Shown in pieces: positions 1 to 13,443 of a stretch of 64,000 nucleotides of DNA (its first letter is position 1; every line of letters begins with the position of its first letter). The notes under the pieces are model-generated. The model saw nothing but the letters and a program-made list of their open reading frames with translations, did not search any database and was not told the origin of the DNA. Source of the stretch: Pollenia angustigena (taxonomy: Eukaryota > Arthropoda > Insecta > Diptera > Polleniidae); the NCBI GenBank assembly GCA_930367215.1, contig OV884059.1, forward strand, positions 76,603,393-76,667,392, read 5' to 3'. The position numbers and the translations under genes were made by a program.

Positions 1-200
1 AATTTAGCTATTTTTCGACACTCTAGCGAGTTTTTCTCTTATTTTTATTTCTATTGTTTGGGTTTTATTAAACAAGAAAGTTAACACTTCTGTTTGTGGC
101 ACAACGTTGATGCTCTTGTTTAGGTATGGCATATCAGCGTAAAAGCTAAGCGGAAGAAAACGTTCCGAATTCCGCTCTTGTTTAGATACGGCTGTTAAGT
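1..200. repeat. Partial copy of the element seen at 44750-45090
   Basis: The word GCTCTTGTTTAG(G/A)TA(T/C)GGC occurs twice directly (111-129, 173-191). The left part continues the match to the copy at 44.8 kb up to about position 70; the window edge may cut the element. Confidence 0.45.
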
Positions 201-2459
201 AGTTCTAGCATATCTTCATGCTTAAAACTACAACATACCGGCGGAATCAACGATGTGGAAAAATTCTTCAGTTTTAAGTATTAAAACTCCAAGAAATTTT
301 AACAAAATATTAAACAATATCATGGAAGGTTTTAAATTGTGATCGACGAATTGACAGATATTTCATACAAAAAGCATGTTCAATTTACTAATCGTTTCTA
401 AAATGCTGAAACAAATTAATTTGAAATATATAATCCTGGATAAGAGGTTTTGTTTTCAACTTTTCAAAAATATGTTTGAAGTCTACTGATTCATATAGAC
501 ATGCTTAGCCACCAACAAATTAAAACTCATTTAACATAAATTTGGGGGAATATCTCAAATAATAAATTTATTAAGTTCCTATAATTTTTAAAAACCAAAG
601 TTTTTCAAAACTTCTGCAGCTATTTTTTATTCTAATTAACTTTTAATTACAAAAACTAATATGATTTTTGTCTTTTTATGTATTTTTCAAATGCTTAACC
701 GAAACCCGGTTTTTTTTAAATAGCAACTATTCGGAATATTCGAAAACCAGTTATTGAAAAAAGTCGAATAATCGATCACCCTATTATAGACTTAATTATA
801 GAAGAAAGCTACTAAATGATGATGATGAGTGAAAGGAGCTATCCATTTTTAAAAAGTAAGCGAAGTTTTTACTGGGTAGTTTTAAATTGATAAAAAAAAA
901 CTCATGTAGAAATTTGTCAAAAAACTAATTTCCTACATCAATCGAATTTTAATCTCTTAGAAAAACAATAATTTTATGTTCCTAACCAGAACTGGGGAGT
1001 CATCAAAAAAAAGTTCTAACTCCGACTGCATCCGATGAAATTTTTTAAGTCCGACTCCGACTCCTACTCTAACATTGATGCTAAATGTATATAAGACTGG
1101 TCTGTAATTGACTTTAGACTCTGTAAAAAAATTAAGCTTTAATATGGTAACTTACATATAAGACTGGCCCTTATTGAGTCAGGCTTGAGGTATGTATATA
1201 TTGAATAATCCAAAACCTGTTTTACGAAATTTTTTTTGGTTTCTGAGATGTTAGGCATTCATTGTGCCCCATATCAACTTTTTTAAAGTTTTTAAAGTAT
1301 TGTTAATTTAATTAACTCTACAGGTCACTGTCTGGCAATTGCAGCAAATTCCTCATACAAACTCAGAAATTAGTTTCACACTTGCTTCGTTTCATTACCG
1401 TAAAAAAAGTAGTTAAAGCAAAATACACAGCAATAAGTATACATATGCAGCACAAAACCACTTCTTTTTAAAAATAAATTTAGAAAAGTGGCGTATGCGG
1501 CACAAGAACCCTTCATGTAAACCTTCATATAAGGAAATTTCAAGTCAAGTAGAGCAATTGAATATTTAAATTTAAAAATTTCATAAATATATATAAATAA
1601 ATCATGTTGCTCTTTAAATTTTCCACTAAATTTACGTCACATTTATTCAAGAAAAAAAATCTAATTTTCTACACAATTACTTACGACAACAACAAAAATT
1701 ACTCATAAACACCATTAGTAAAGAAAAAATTATGTCTTTACAGTGCCAAAAGTCAGCCCAAATAAAGGACTTACTTTTAAACCAACACACTAGCACACTT
1801 TAACTTCCGTTTACTTCCGCCCGTTACATTTTTTTTAACACACTTGTATTACAAATATGTCAGATATTCTTGTGCTACACAAGTATAAATAAAAATAATA
1901 ATAATGTTAATAAATTGCCTTTTGAATAAAATATAAAAGTATGTGTATGAAAGAGGGGAAAAAATAAGAAAGAAAACAAATTAACTTCATGCCATTTAAA
2001 ATCACATTCTAACTAAATGTTATGTAGACCTTGGTTGCTTTACCAACCAGTTTTCTTGTTTTAAACATTCTCATGGTTTTCTAAAGGAAAACGATTTAAC
2101 GAGATGGATTTTATTTTCTTAGAAGAGCAATGAAACTAGAAAAAAATTTAATATTTCATAACAGTTTTATGACAGAGCTTAAGAATAAAGTTATGAGAAG
2201 TTAAGACAACAACAAAAAAAAAATGCACTTCAATAACAGATATTATAAAATTACTTTTAAACTTTAATAACTAAAATCGAGAATTACTTATTTGAAAAGA
2301 AGAAATAAAATAAAGATTGCACAGTGATACACAACAAAAATCAATGGTTTATTTATATCACAAGATATCAACAATTGCTATAGAATATTTTGTGCACTAA
2401 AAATATTTTAATATCAATTTTGTATAGATGTGCAAAAGATTTACATGGATACTTTCCGC
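201..2459. other. No gene seen; AT-rich with repeat scraps
   Basis: A segment near 725-780 has ATTCGAAAA and GTCGAATAATCGAT words like the hAT element at 23600, probably a fragment. Near 990-1075 is a run of TCCGACTCCGACTCC-like sequence. Two TATATAAGACTGG words lie near 1090 and 1160. Nothing coding. Confidence 0.5.
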
Positions 2460-3060
2460 CTTGAGCTAGTCCATGGTGGATCTTAAGCACTGGATGGTAA
2501 ACAATGCGCTAACAAGCCGCCCCTGAGTGTAAGAGCAACCAGCACACCCAGTCTGCAATTTTAGTGAATAATCCTGCAAAATTATACACTCGCGCATTGC
2601 TTAGGAGCTGGATTTAACTAGCCGCCGATGCATTTGGAAATATGCTAGCAGCAGTTGTTGAGTAGCAACAGTACCTAGGGATTATCTTCATTCAGGTCTA
2701 TGTCCCCACATGGTGTGAAAAATCAGACATTCAGTGGTATTTTCAGGATATCCCTTCCCGCGACTTTGGGTTTAAGCCATAACCACATTACCAATCACAT
2801 TAACCAAGCATCTATCCATTGCACACCATTCGTAATGCCGGACGGAAGTGGAACTTTGGATGTACTAATTATCAGAAAAATAAAAGTTCCGTAAAGACAA
2901 TCTTCCCGCAAGAAGTATGCTAACGGAGGACTTAATCAATGGGCAGGCCGGTGCTATCCAACTAGGGGCTTCTGACTTCTGTGGTACCAGAGAAGATCTC
3001 TGGTCAGCAGCTCGTGAAGATCTTCTTAGATCAGCCAATTTGAGTCTTTGCCGAAAGTTA
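2460..3060 (-). repeat. Dispersed repeat R1, copy 1 (inverted)
   Basis: The minus strand matches the plus-strand copies at about 43790-44270 and 46274-46860 in the same order: GGTACCA-AG-AGTCA-AAGC near one end, CTTCTTGCGGGAAGATTGT in the middle, then CTGTTGCTACTCAA and TAGCATATTTCCAAA, and CGAGTGTATA. No protein product recognised; probably a retroelement piece. Confidence 0.6.
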
Positions 3061-3719
3061 TTGTTGTTTTGTTCTCTGCAATTATTGAGTACTCTTCAAT
3101 CACTTGTTCGGCAATTAAAGAAGTCTTTTTTTTGCTATTCCAATTGATTCTTATGTTTTTTTTTTGATACGTTTAACTCGAATATTAGCTCGGTTTTCTC
3201 CCGTCCCGTTACATGCCTTTTTTGCTCTATACTTCTTTTTCTTTTTTAATTGCCATACAGTGTCAAAGCCTGGTTCAATTAAAATGAGTAATATCTTGTT
3301 TAAATGCTAGCGCGTCCAACAGTGGCTAGTCGGCTTTAATCAAATAAAACTGACTGAGGCATATTGGATCAATGATGAGATTTTATGAACATTTTAATGC
3401 CTTTATTACCAATTATTGTAATTTCGGATGATGTTTTTCACCACACTTCATGATAAAATCCATAGTTTTATAAATTTTATAAAATTGTGCATTTGATTAT
3501 AAAATTTTTAACTATATTGGACAGAAATCTAATAAAAACTAAGAATCTTGCAATAAAAACATTACGGAAAAATGTATTTGTTTTCCACATTTTTATTGCC
3601 ATTATGAGATTTTTTTATATTTTAAGCAAACACTTATTAGATGCCCTCTACTAATGAAATGCATTGTGTTGGTATAGGGAAAACAGGTTATGAGGAGAAG
3701 AAAAAAAGGGAGTAGTGTT

Positions 3720-4260
3720 TGTGGACATTTAATTTGAATTTTTCGAAATTAAAGCCGAATGGGAAGACTTCTGCCGGGAGTCTATTCCACATACGGCAAA
3801 TTCGACCGAGAAACAAATTTTCTCTGTAATACATTGTGCGATACGTTGGACAGTCGTCAAAGAACGGATGTTATCTGCTAGAAAGGAGAGTACTACGGGC
3901 ATGACCCCGCGTCTCAGAGATGAGTTCACCCATTTTAGCTAAACGCTTACCGTGGTAATATCGATGAAACAATGACGCACGACCCACATTCCCACGAGCT
4001 TCAAAGAATCAATATAGCTGGATACCCTACTGTCATTGATAAACTTTTTGCACCCGATTCAAATGCTTCAAGATAGACCTTGAAGCACCTGCCCAGATAT
4101 GGGAGTTGTATTCCATTTTCGGTTGGATATAGGCGGTATAAATTGTAAGGAGATCATACGGAGTGAAGAAGCTCTGGCACCGTTTTAAGAAACCAAGACA
4201 CTTGAATGTTTGAATGCTACTTTCGACTTTTAAAAACCATGTAGGTTAACATTGGATTTT
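3720..4260 (-). pseudogene. Non-LTR retrotransposon reverse-transcriptase tail
   Basis: Minus-strand translation with frameshifts gives the end of a LINE ORF2: IYTAYIQPKMEYNSHIWAGA, then RVQKV, GRASLFHRYYHGKRLAKMGE, RNLFLGRICRMWNRLPAEVF-like and a final segment ending near 3720. RYYHG and the RLP-EVFP words are typical of the C-terminal domain of Jockey/CR1-type elements. No endonuclease or catalytic reverse-transcriptase motif is readable here; a 5'-truncated, decayed copy. Confidence 0.6.
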
Positions 4261-4809
4261 CATGCCTAGAACATCAAATGCTGCTAGTGAGTTAGTCTAT
4301 CAGCGTCAGGGTTGCGCTAGAGACTATGGTTTCTTTCTTGCAGACAAGCGTAGAGCTTCGCGGGATTAGCTTAGAGAATTAAAAATAAAAAAGTGTCTTA
4401 AACTCCTCAATAGCTATACCTCCCACGGATACTGATGGCACTGACTACACAAGACGTCAACATACAACATTGGGTCCTACGAGCATTAAAATCAACCGTA
4501 TTCGCAAGACCCCACTCGGAGATTTTCGTAAGTTTATAGAATTTTTTCTCCTTAAATGAAGTTTAAAGCATTCTAAAAAATAGGAAAAATAACCTCAAAA
4601 TAGCACTACGTTTACAAATTTTAAACTTGATATTAGCAAACTTTTACTCAGTTCATGTAAAAATGTAGTCAATTGTTGTAGAAAATGTACTCACTTTTAG
4701 AAATTATTATTTAGTAAAAAGTACAATTGGTTTACTGTTTGGTGAAAATTTACTTATTTTTAGTTAATGCAAGAAAACAATTTTTACCGCATTTAGACTA
4801 TGCAATTAA

Positions 4810-6960
4810 ACCATTAAGGCCCTGCGTTGCGTTTTCGCAACGTTCCCTTAAACCTCCCCTCAGGCATTTTGTTGTTACGCGATATTGTTTTAAAGCAAAG
4901 TGAAATAAAATTTAACTAAACATCTAATCGACCTGTTTTTGGATTTGTATCATACATAAGTTTTTTTTATAAAAATTTTTAATGAAAATTTTTAATTTTT
5001 CCTGTTTTGTGGGTACTTTTGAAAAAAGTTTAAAAAAATAAAGTAATATATAATATACCTATCTGAAACTTCTGAAGGAGGAAGCTAATATACGAACATT
5101 ATTATTTCTACTCAAAAATCCAATCATCGTCGACATTTGAGACTTTTTTTATGATTGGATACATCCGTGATGCGAAAACGTAACACTGGGCCTAAACCAT
5201 ATACAAATTACATAAAATTATCAAATAAAATATATTAATACAATCACTTGCTATTTAAAACAATATAATAAAACATGTATACTAGGGGTATAACCAAATT
5301 TTTGGCATAGTACAATGAGGTCAACCATGTCCTAGTAACCAAGAAAATCATAATCTCTTGTAATTTTTCTCAAAAAAGTTCACGCACCAATTGGTTTTGC
5401 TAAACCAATGCAATATTGAATATTCATAATTTTATACGGTGTTTTTTTTTATTCTTTTTCAATTTTTTTTTTTGTTAAAAAAGGTTAAAGATACGTTTTA
5501 GTTTGCGGAAAAATCTCTTACCATCTCTAAATATTAATGAAATTTCATACTTCAGCTATTTTTTGTTTTAAATACTTTTTTGACCTTTGCTAAAAAATAA
5601 ATATACGTTCCCTTATATTTGGTTATGCTCTATCGGACTGTGCTATGCCAATTTTGATATTTTAAAAAATTGTTAAAAAGTTATATCCCTAATGTATGCA
5701 TGTAAATTATAAGTTGTTGTTACTTATGTGTTTTGAAATTTTCGATAATTTTTTCACATTTTTCAAACAAATGGCAGTAGGTAAGTTCTCCATGTTAATT
5801 TATTTTTTTTTTTTTTCTTATGCACAAAGTGTGTTATTTTCCTAAAGGGAAGCAAAGTAACACCAAAGTAGTCCCGTTATAGGTCTTTGGGGTTAGAGAC
5901 CGGTTCTAGTTCTAACAGTTTATATGAATAAGACCTATATCTTTTACATGGGGATGTCATCGGTTAATTGACACCATTTGGCCAGTCACACATCTATTCT
6001 CAATGAACGTGTTTAGTGTTAGTTATAACAATGTAAGATTATTTCGATACAATTTAGTATAATTTCAATAAAACAAGTCCTAGTAGAACGAAATTTAAGA
6101 ACCAAATTTTATAAAGTCCCAAAAAAAGTGTCACACCATCGTTGAAGACTGTACCGTAATTCATTACTTGTTTACCTTCTTGTTCTTTATATACCAGTTA
6201 GATGATTAGTTCTCCTTTCACTGGTCATGAGTTCTATCTTTTTGAACTTGTTCTATTTTCACAAATCCCAGTCTGTTGGAACAATTGACACAAATTTTCA
6301 GCAGGGTTACTTCAATAGCTACAGTAAAAGAAAACTAAACAAGTAATGTGAAATTATCCTCTCCCAGGATATTAAAGAAAAACCAGTCAGAGTGCTATAT
6401 TCGGCTATGCCAAATATTTGATACCATCCACTAGCAGATAGGATATTTCAGGAGTGGGCACTATATTGTACCTGTGCTTAATTATGAACCAATCTTTACG
6501 AAAGTTGATAGTGTGATTTCTAGTCATATAAAACTGTGACAGAACAAAATGTATAACAATAGAATTATTTGTTATGGTTTTAGGCGTACTAAAGTGTTTT
6601 TCGAGACTGGGCTTTATATGAGTCATATGGTAAATTATGGACCGATCAATTTACAAATGTGAGAAATGTGACGCAGCAGTGCACCCAAAGTGAATTAAAA
6701 ATAAAATGTAAATGAATATCTGTTTTTATTTTTTTTTCCTAAAGAAGTGAATAAAATATTTTAATATTAAATTTTTACAAATGCGCTTAATTTGTATATC
6801 GTTAAGGCCCATCGTTGCGTTTTCGCAACGGGTGTTATCTGGGCTCCCACGTATCCGATTTACCCAAAATTTGTTTTCTTTCATATTTATGTATAAACAA
6901 TCAAATTTTAAAAGTTTCATCATTATAGCTCAATGGGATCATGGCTCGGGCCTTTATGGG
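4810..6960 (+). mobile_element. piggyBac-family relic with subterminal hairpins, copy 1
   Basis: 2151 bp between TTAA sites (4806-4809, 6961-6964). Ends are ACCATTAAGGCCC at the left and, reading inward from the right, CCCATAAAGGCCC. Near each end is CGTTGCGTTTTCGCAACG (4825-4842, 6813-6830), a perfect 7-bp stem with a TTTT loop. A short piggyBac-like cysteine-rich tail is recognisable on the plus strand near 6650-6693. The rest is AT-rich and has no long frame. About 1 kb (5000-5988) is absent from the second copy. Confidence 0.75.
6652..6693 (+). pseudogene. Remnant of a piggyBac cysteine-rich C-terminal domain
   Basis: Reads KCEKCDAAVHPK then stop. The C-X2-C, small residues, then HPK pattern is that of the last zinc-binding segment of piggyBac transposases (usually followed by C-F-X2-Y-H). 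It supports classing the surrounding TTAA-flanked element as piggyBac. Upstream codons are too decayed to follow. Confidence 0.5.
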
Positions 6961-7149
6961 TTAACGCCGAGTTTTTTTTCTATTTTCTTTTAAAGCAGTT
7001 ACTACGAAACTCTTTTCACATTTACATTTGCATTTTTTTCAAGCACTTTTCAACTTTTTCAACCCCGTTTTCTTCCCAACACCTCTTGCTAACACACAAA
7101 AAGTTGCTTGCGAAAGTTGCGGCGTTAATTGCATAATGTAAATATGGTC

Positions 7150-7723
7150 AATGATTTGAAAACCATTATTTTCAAATTGAAAAATGCCCTTATTTTCAAC
7201 TTGATTTCAAACGGAATTCTCAAATGTTTTTCAAATGTGGATTATAATATAATGTGGAATATAAATAAAAATATTTTATTTTTTTTAATTTAAATTTATT
7301 ATTTATTTAAATAAACTATGAGATAAACATTTGGCACCATAGCTAAAATATGAAATAATATTCTTTCCGTCCTCTAATTCTTGGAAAGACAAACTACCTG
7401 GCTCTCTTTTATATTGAGGATTGTAGCGCCGCGATCGCCAACAAATTTTCTCCACTTTCCCGTTTTATTTTCCTTTTTTTAGTATTTTTAATCATTGTAA
7501 TAACTCACAAATAATTTTTATTTTTCACAAAAATTTATTAAAATTGATTTTTAATAGTAAAACACATGTAACCACAAAGTAAAAAATTTAACTATATCCG
7601 CCATTTTTAATTATCACATTTATTTTTCGCTTTAGTATTGCCAAGTTTATTTTTGATTTGAATTTAACATTTGACATCAAATTGATAAAACATTTGATAT
7701 CAAATGTTTATTTTCAAATCATT
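7150..7723. repeat. Possible MITE rich in ATTTGATATCAAAT-like words
   Basis: A perfect 13-bp inverted pair AATGATTTGAAAA (7150-7162) and its complement (7711-7723) bound a 574-bp segment with CAAATTG, ATTTGA and ACATTTGATATCAAATGT words. No clear target duplication. Similar words recur near 12950-12990. Confidence 0.4.
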
Positions 7724-9053
7724 ATAATTTTAATTTAAATGTTAAATCAAACGTTTTTGAGGATTGTGTTTGATGTCCAATGATAAAGTCATTTCATATC
7801 AAAGAATTGACTTCGTGTTTGTTGGGAATTCAGTAGCGGATTGTGGTAGCTTAAAGTGCTTTTTTTTTGCATGATTGTGGGAATTGTTTTCACGTAATCT
7901 CTACACTCTTCTCTTTCAGTCAGCATGGTCATATCATCTATGTCTGACCTCTTCATTAGATTCTCTGCCCAACCTTTCGTTTCTTGCTGTTTTTCAAAGT
8001 AAAATCATAAGGTCGTGAGGCTTTCTGTGTAACAGTGGTAAGCCCACGAGTTTTAAGTGCATATTTAATAGCACCCTCATATTGCTATCCTTGGTCATTT
8101 ATTTGTTTCGCCATATATCTACCATTTCTTAGGCCTTCCTGATAATGTAGCAGCTTTGTTAGCCTGGATCTTCGATTATTTTTTGAGTTCTAGGCTCCTT
8201 CTTTAAGAATAAAAAAAAAAAAAACATATATTAATTTTAAAATCAAATCAACATGTTTGCTGGAAATATGTGTTTCGAGTTTAATACAAAAACAGTTTAC
8301 TAACAAATTAAGTTACAGATTATTATTACCTGTGCTTAAAGCTCTTTAAAGAAAATGAAAATTACAATTTGTTGTATAACTTGTTTTAGTATTGTTAACT
8401 TTTACACACTTTTAAACTATTTTTTTTAACGAAATCAGAAATGAGGGACTTAAAAGTATAAAAAAAAACTTCGAACAATTCAAAATACATATAGCTAAAT
8501 GTACACTTAAGGATGTTAAAATGAGAAGAAACGACAATTTTGCAACAAAAAAAGTTCTTTTAAACTTTGACACTAGACATTGAAAAATTATGTTTCGTTT
8601 TGGAAAAGAAAAGGCGATGGACGAGACGACACAGTCACAATTCCCTAAACGACATTTATTTGTTGAGAAAATAAAACTTTAAATAAATAAGCTAAACGTC
8701 AGAAAGTAGCCAAATAAAGTTGCATTATAGCCTACTTAAGAAAGTAAACTAAAAGGTGTTTTCTTTCAAAAACAAAAACAAAACTTTGAGTTAAAGGAGA
8801 ATTCAAGGCCCATCTATCATGTCTGCTTACTTGTACAAAAACAAAAAACTTTTTCTTTTAAGCTGTCAAAAACTTACTACCACATATGCAAAGCAAAAGG
8901 AAAAAACGTGTATGTAAACAACTTTTGAAAGCTCAAAAGAACGAAAACAATGATCATCAGGCTTCTTGCGGAGACCTTTTCAATGGGCCTTGGGAGAATT
9001 AAAGAGCTTTTGCGGTACAAAATGTTTTTGCTATAAATTAAACAAAAAAAAAA
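7724..9053. other. No feature seen
   Basis: AT-rich, homopolymer runs, no open frame of note and no inverted ends that I could pair. Confidence 0.5.
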
Positions 9054-9663
9054 TATTCAACATTTTTCATTTTTCGAATTTATTCTATGAGGTAAATTTC
9101 AGTTATGTATTTTATAAAGCTTTTTTGTAATAGTTCTATTCCTACAATTTTCCAGAAATGACTTTATACACTACCAGACTATTATATTGTATTTTCTTTT
9201 TACATTTTACCTTAGCCTTCCATTGGAAAGCAATGAGGTATATTGAATGTATAGAAAAATTTACAATTATTAGACACCAGCAGAATGTAATGCATTTTCT
9301 GGCCCGCTACGGCCGTCGTCAGCATTCTTTGTGTCTCCTGGATAGTGTTACTTTATAAATTGAATGTATTTAACTCAACTATTTTAACAAATAGAAACTG
9401 GGAATTATTTCCTTCCGAAGGTAACTTTTATATTATATTCAACATTTTTCATTTTTCGAATTTATTCTATGAGCTAAATTTCAGTTATGTATTTTATAAA
9501 GCTTTTTTGTAATAGTTCTATTCCTACAATTTTTCAGAAATGACTTTATAGACTACCAGACTATTATATTGTATTTTCTTTTTACATTTTACCTTAGCCT
9601 TCCATTGGAAAGCAATGAGGTATATTGAATGTACAGAAAAATTTACAATTATTAGACACCAGC
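9054..9663. repeat. Direct duplication of about 228 bp, spacing 382 bp
   Basis: 9054-9281 and 9436-9663 are almost identical (TATTCAACATTTTTCATT through TTAGACACCAG). The intervening segment contains CAGCAGAATGTAATGCATTT then TCTGGCCCGC, which recurs at about 61990-62020, where the surrounding sequence also resembles this block. A dispersed repeat whose copy here has been partly duplicated. No gene. Confidence 0.85.
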
Positions 9664-9804
9664 TTTCCAACGGAAGGAAACGAAATTTTTTAGAACGTTC
9701 AGGATATTCACCTTTAATTCCAGAAATCAACAATGTCACTGTGTATTTATTTTAAATGTAAATATGTATTTTATTTTGAAATTGGTAAATATATGTATAA
9801 TAAA

Positions 9805-10275
9805 GTGTGGTAAAACCATAATCCACGATGTTAATTGTGAGTCACACCTTAACGTCAAGTTTTTTGCGCAACTTAATTTGACCTTTCATTGTTTCAGTAT
9901 TTGACAGCTTCTACCATTGAGAGGTACACAATTGAGCAGCGCGTTAAGATTGTTAAAGCCTTTTCAATCAAAATGCATTTCGTGCACATCGTGATTTTTT
10001 TGATTAGCATAATCGACCAAATGTTTCCACAATCGGGAGAATTGTGCGCAAATTTCAGCCAACCGGGTCTGATGGAATGGAAAAACAAATGTGCATGCTC
10101 GCCCAGTTAGGTCTGCGGCTGGCGACGTTATCGGGCCGTACTTCTCCGAAAATGAGGTCGGCCAAGCAATTACCGTGAATGGTGTTCGCTATCGCGAGAT
10201 GATAACGGACTTCCTATAGCAATAAATTGAGGAAATGGACCTAGACGATTTGGGTTTATAGGCGTTAACTGGTCA
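9805..10275 (+). pseudogene. Mariner relic, truncated
   Basis: Begins with an end resembling that of the copy at 16881 (AACCATAAT, then GATGTTAATTGTGAGTCACA). It then has TIERYTIEQRVKIVKAFS (N-terminal helix-turn-helix) near 9910-9965 and a later piece GDVIGPYFSENEVGQAITVN-like followed by GVRYREMITDFL near 10117-10218. The middle is deleted and the C-terminal half is missing after about 10260. Confidence 0.75.
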
Positions 10276-12748
10276 AACGGTTTCTTAACACCGTTACTGC
10301 TGATTGATTGAGATTGATTTCAATACCAAAGTGAAACGATTACTTTTGACCGATACCGAGTATTTTTTTATCGATACTACTTGTTACTCGGTTGCTAAGT
10401 ATCTATTACAAAAATACCTGGTACTAACATAAAAGTGTCGAATATGTACTTGTATTTACTAGTATCGTTTCATCCCTAGTTGTGACAGTTTCCTACTATT
10501 TTCTACAAGCAATATTCGTACAAAAGAACTGCTTGTTTTTACAGGCCAGATCAAGCAACTGTTTTGATCATTTTTGATAATGACAGCGGAGCCTATTTCA
10601 GCCAGAATATACTGAACATATTGCAGCAATTAAAAGCCAAAGTGGGCAAAGCACAGGTTGGAAAAAGTTTTTCTTTTGCTTTTTCTAAATTAAATTTTCT
10701 GATAATTTTTAATGACAGCTGAGATCTTGTGTAAGAGTTGGACTGCATTTCATTAGGAGTCTTTTCCGGACTGTATTTTATATACACATATAACCACCTA
10801 GCTTACATCGTATTTGTATACTCCATTTCAACTAACTCACAGACAGGCGGATATCGTTCAAATAACTCCGTCACTTATTAAGAAATTACAAGCTCATATA
10901 TGGGGCATTATTTGTGAAGCGGGCAACCGGGATTTTCTTTATATTTGGCATAACCCCCGATGTCGACCGTTAGCATTCGCTAGCATTTTCAACAACAAAC
11001 ATCTGATTTGCCGCCCACTAACCCCCCGTTTCCACATGCCCTCACACTTCTTCACTAACATTCACACAATTTTTGTACTTTCAGCCAATCGGCTGTTTCC
11101 TTGATTTTTCGTTGATAATACGTAAGCACTACTTGGAAGTAATTACTTGCATGTGGAAACGTAGGGTAAGAATTTTCATCACGACAAGTCGATCGACAAT
11201 GCAAACGACCGATAACGTAACAGTTTTCATACAAATTTGCGGTGCACTAAAGGCTCAACCATAATTTGCATAGCCTTGCTTAACCTACTGTCGATAATTA
11301 AAGATCAATCGATTTTCTATAAGAATCACTTAAATTTTTTTTGTTCGAATTTTTTTTAGTTCGAAAAAATTTTAAAAAACATTAATGAATGATTGTTTTC
11401 TTAAGCCGGTTTTATTTATTCTTCAACAACATGCTGCTTGTCTGATGCTGCAGTATAGTCTTTAGTGTTAATGAATGGAAGTACTTTCTTTGCTTGTTAC
11501 CAATTTTTTATTTCCTCAATAATTAATTTTTACTGCTAGGGCTGTTTCTAAACTGAATATTATTTGCTTTTTTATAAACGAATTAAAACAAATATTAAGT
11601 GTTTCATTTATTTAATAATTTAATACACAACTTAAATGTAGTTTGTCATCAATGCATGTATTTTGCCTAACCCTGGATGTATCGAACATTTAACTGTTAA
11701 TGTTCTTCTAAATCATCATCAACTACAAACTTTTAAGAAATGCTTGTTTGAATTGCGTGCAAAAAATACATAATTGTTGCAATTTTCATTTTACTTCATG
11801 TTTAACGTATTTCGTTTATCCTTCAAAACTTTAAATAATAATAAAAACATGTAATGCTATTAAAATACTTTTTTTTGGAAAACTTTCATTGTTGTCAAAA
11901 CTTAAGCCAATTTACAATTTTAAAAGTCAAATTTAGCTATAAAAAAAAATTAAAATCTTATGAACAAACACAATGAAAAAAAAAATATCATAAAATTTTA
12001 TAATAGAGGACAAAGAGAAAAAAAAAAAAAAATAATCGTATGAAAACTCAAGGAAGCGTACTTAATGTCAATCACATCTTTTCACAAACAATTTGTTCAC
12101 ATTAGCTGATATAAAAAGAAAATATTATGGTTTTAAGTAAAACATTTGTGGTATAAAAAGCTTCAGAACACAATTGCGTCGTAAGAACGTAGAACGTAAG
12201 GTGGTAACAAAAATTTCCAAATTTGTTTTCAAACATGAAAACGTCAGACTTTATTTTTCATACATTTTTGTACAAAATATTTGTTGCCGTATTCATAATT
12301 GTGATCCGACTGAATCCTTATTAGCACCTGATATAACAGCAACATATGGAGGGTTAATAAAGAAGCATCTTGAGGTATTGCCTTGGCTCGAAGACCCGGA
12401 TCCTTGTTGGACAGTACCCATTTTCAAAAATATTTGTTCTTTAAATGCCGCCAAAATTCAATGCTTCTGTTTTAAAATTTTTTTTCTTCGATAGCTGTCT
12501 TTTCAAAAGGCATGTTGTAAACTTTCTTTATTTTATTGGAGCGTCTATTCTCAAAATGAAATCTTTATAGGCCTCGTTTAGCTTCATTGATATTTGTAAC
12601 TGGCTTGCAATCTTATCGTTGTCGAATTTCTGCCAATCTATAAATAACAAGTTGTTGTTATAATTGAAAAGAGTAAAACCCTCGCCCGGGTGGGCTTCAG
12701 TGGTGCGGGTGTATACGTTTAAAATACATAATATAATGAAAGCACGAA
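10276..12748. other. No gene seen apart from one MITE
   Basis: 10300-10490 has GAAACGATTAC and a closing TAGTATCGTTTCATCCCTA, which looks like the end of a hAT-type element without a clear partner. Plus-strand frames at 10814-11104 and 12174-12494 have no recognisable motif. The remainder is AT-rich. Confidence 0.45.
11022..11166. mobile_element. Short MITE with TAA target, PIF/Harbinger-like
   Basis: 145 bp, TAA on both sides (11019-11021, 11167-11169). Ends CCCCCCGTTTCCACATG and CCCTACGTTTCCACATG, 15 of 17 matching. Shares the GTTTCCA box with the element at 52816. Confidence 0.65.
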
Positions 12749-13443
12749 GGTTAAGAAAGTTATGTGCAAAATGTATGGGAAACACTTTATTAAAAACCTG
12801 CGCTACAATTATCATTAAATTTTGCAAGATACAGTTTATTAACAGCAACATGATATATAACCCAGCAAACACGAATGCACAACTTTGATATAAAATGGCT
12901 TTAACAATTGATATCAAGCACAATTCTTGAGTCTTTTTCAATAGTTTGATTTTAACATTTAAATTCAAATTGATAATAATTTGAATATCACTGTTTAATA
13001 AGCGATGTTGGTATCAAGTGTTATTCTCAAATTAAAAATAAACTTTCCAAAACTAAAGCATTAAATAAATGCAAACATTTTAGGGTGTATGCGTACATAA
13101 TTTTCTTTAAGAGCGCGAGGGTTAAGAAAGTTATGTGCAAAATATTTTATTAAAAACCTGCGCAACAATTATCATTAACTTTTGCAGGATACAGTTTATT
13201 AACAGCAACATAATATATAACCCAGCAAACACGAAAGCAAAACTTTGAAACAAGATGGCTTTAACAATTGATATCAAGCACAATTCTTGAGTCTTTTTCA
13301 ATAGTTTGATTTTAACATTTAAATTCAAATTGATAATAATTTGAATATCACCGTTTAATAAGCGATGTTGGTATCAAGTGTTATTCTCAAATTAAAAATA
13401 AACTTTCCAAAACTAAAGCATAAAATAAATGCAAACATTTTAG
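12749..13443. repeat. Tandem duplication of about 330 bp, offset 371 bp
   Basis: 12749-13083 and 13120-13443 match over nearly their whole length with scattered differences and a short deletion in the second. Both hold a minus-strand open frame starting MNLNVKIKLLKKTQELC. In the first it extends to 146 codons (12528-12968), in the second to 65. I do not recognise the protein; the substitutions do not clearly favour coding, so I treat it as repeat DNA. Confidence 0.75.

Noticed and set aside
1000..1080. Tandem TCCGACTCC run as a microsatellite gene feature
   Set aside because: Short and irregular; probably the end of an old hAT-type element, but no partner end found.
12174..12494. 106-residue plus-strand frame
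   Set aside because: No recognisable domain, no matching neighbours, and the frame ends in low-complexity sequence.
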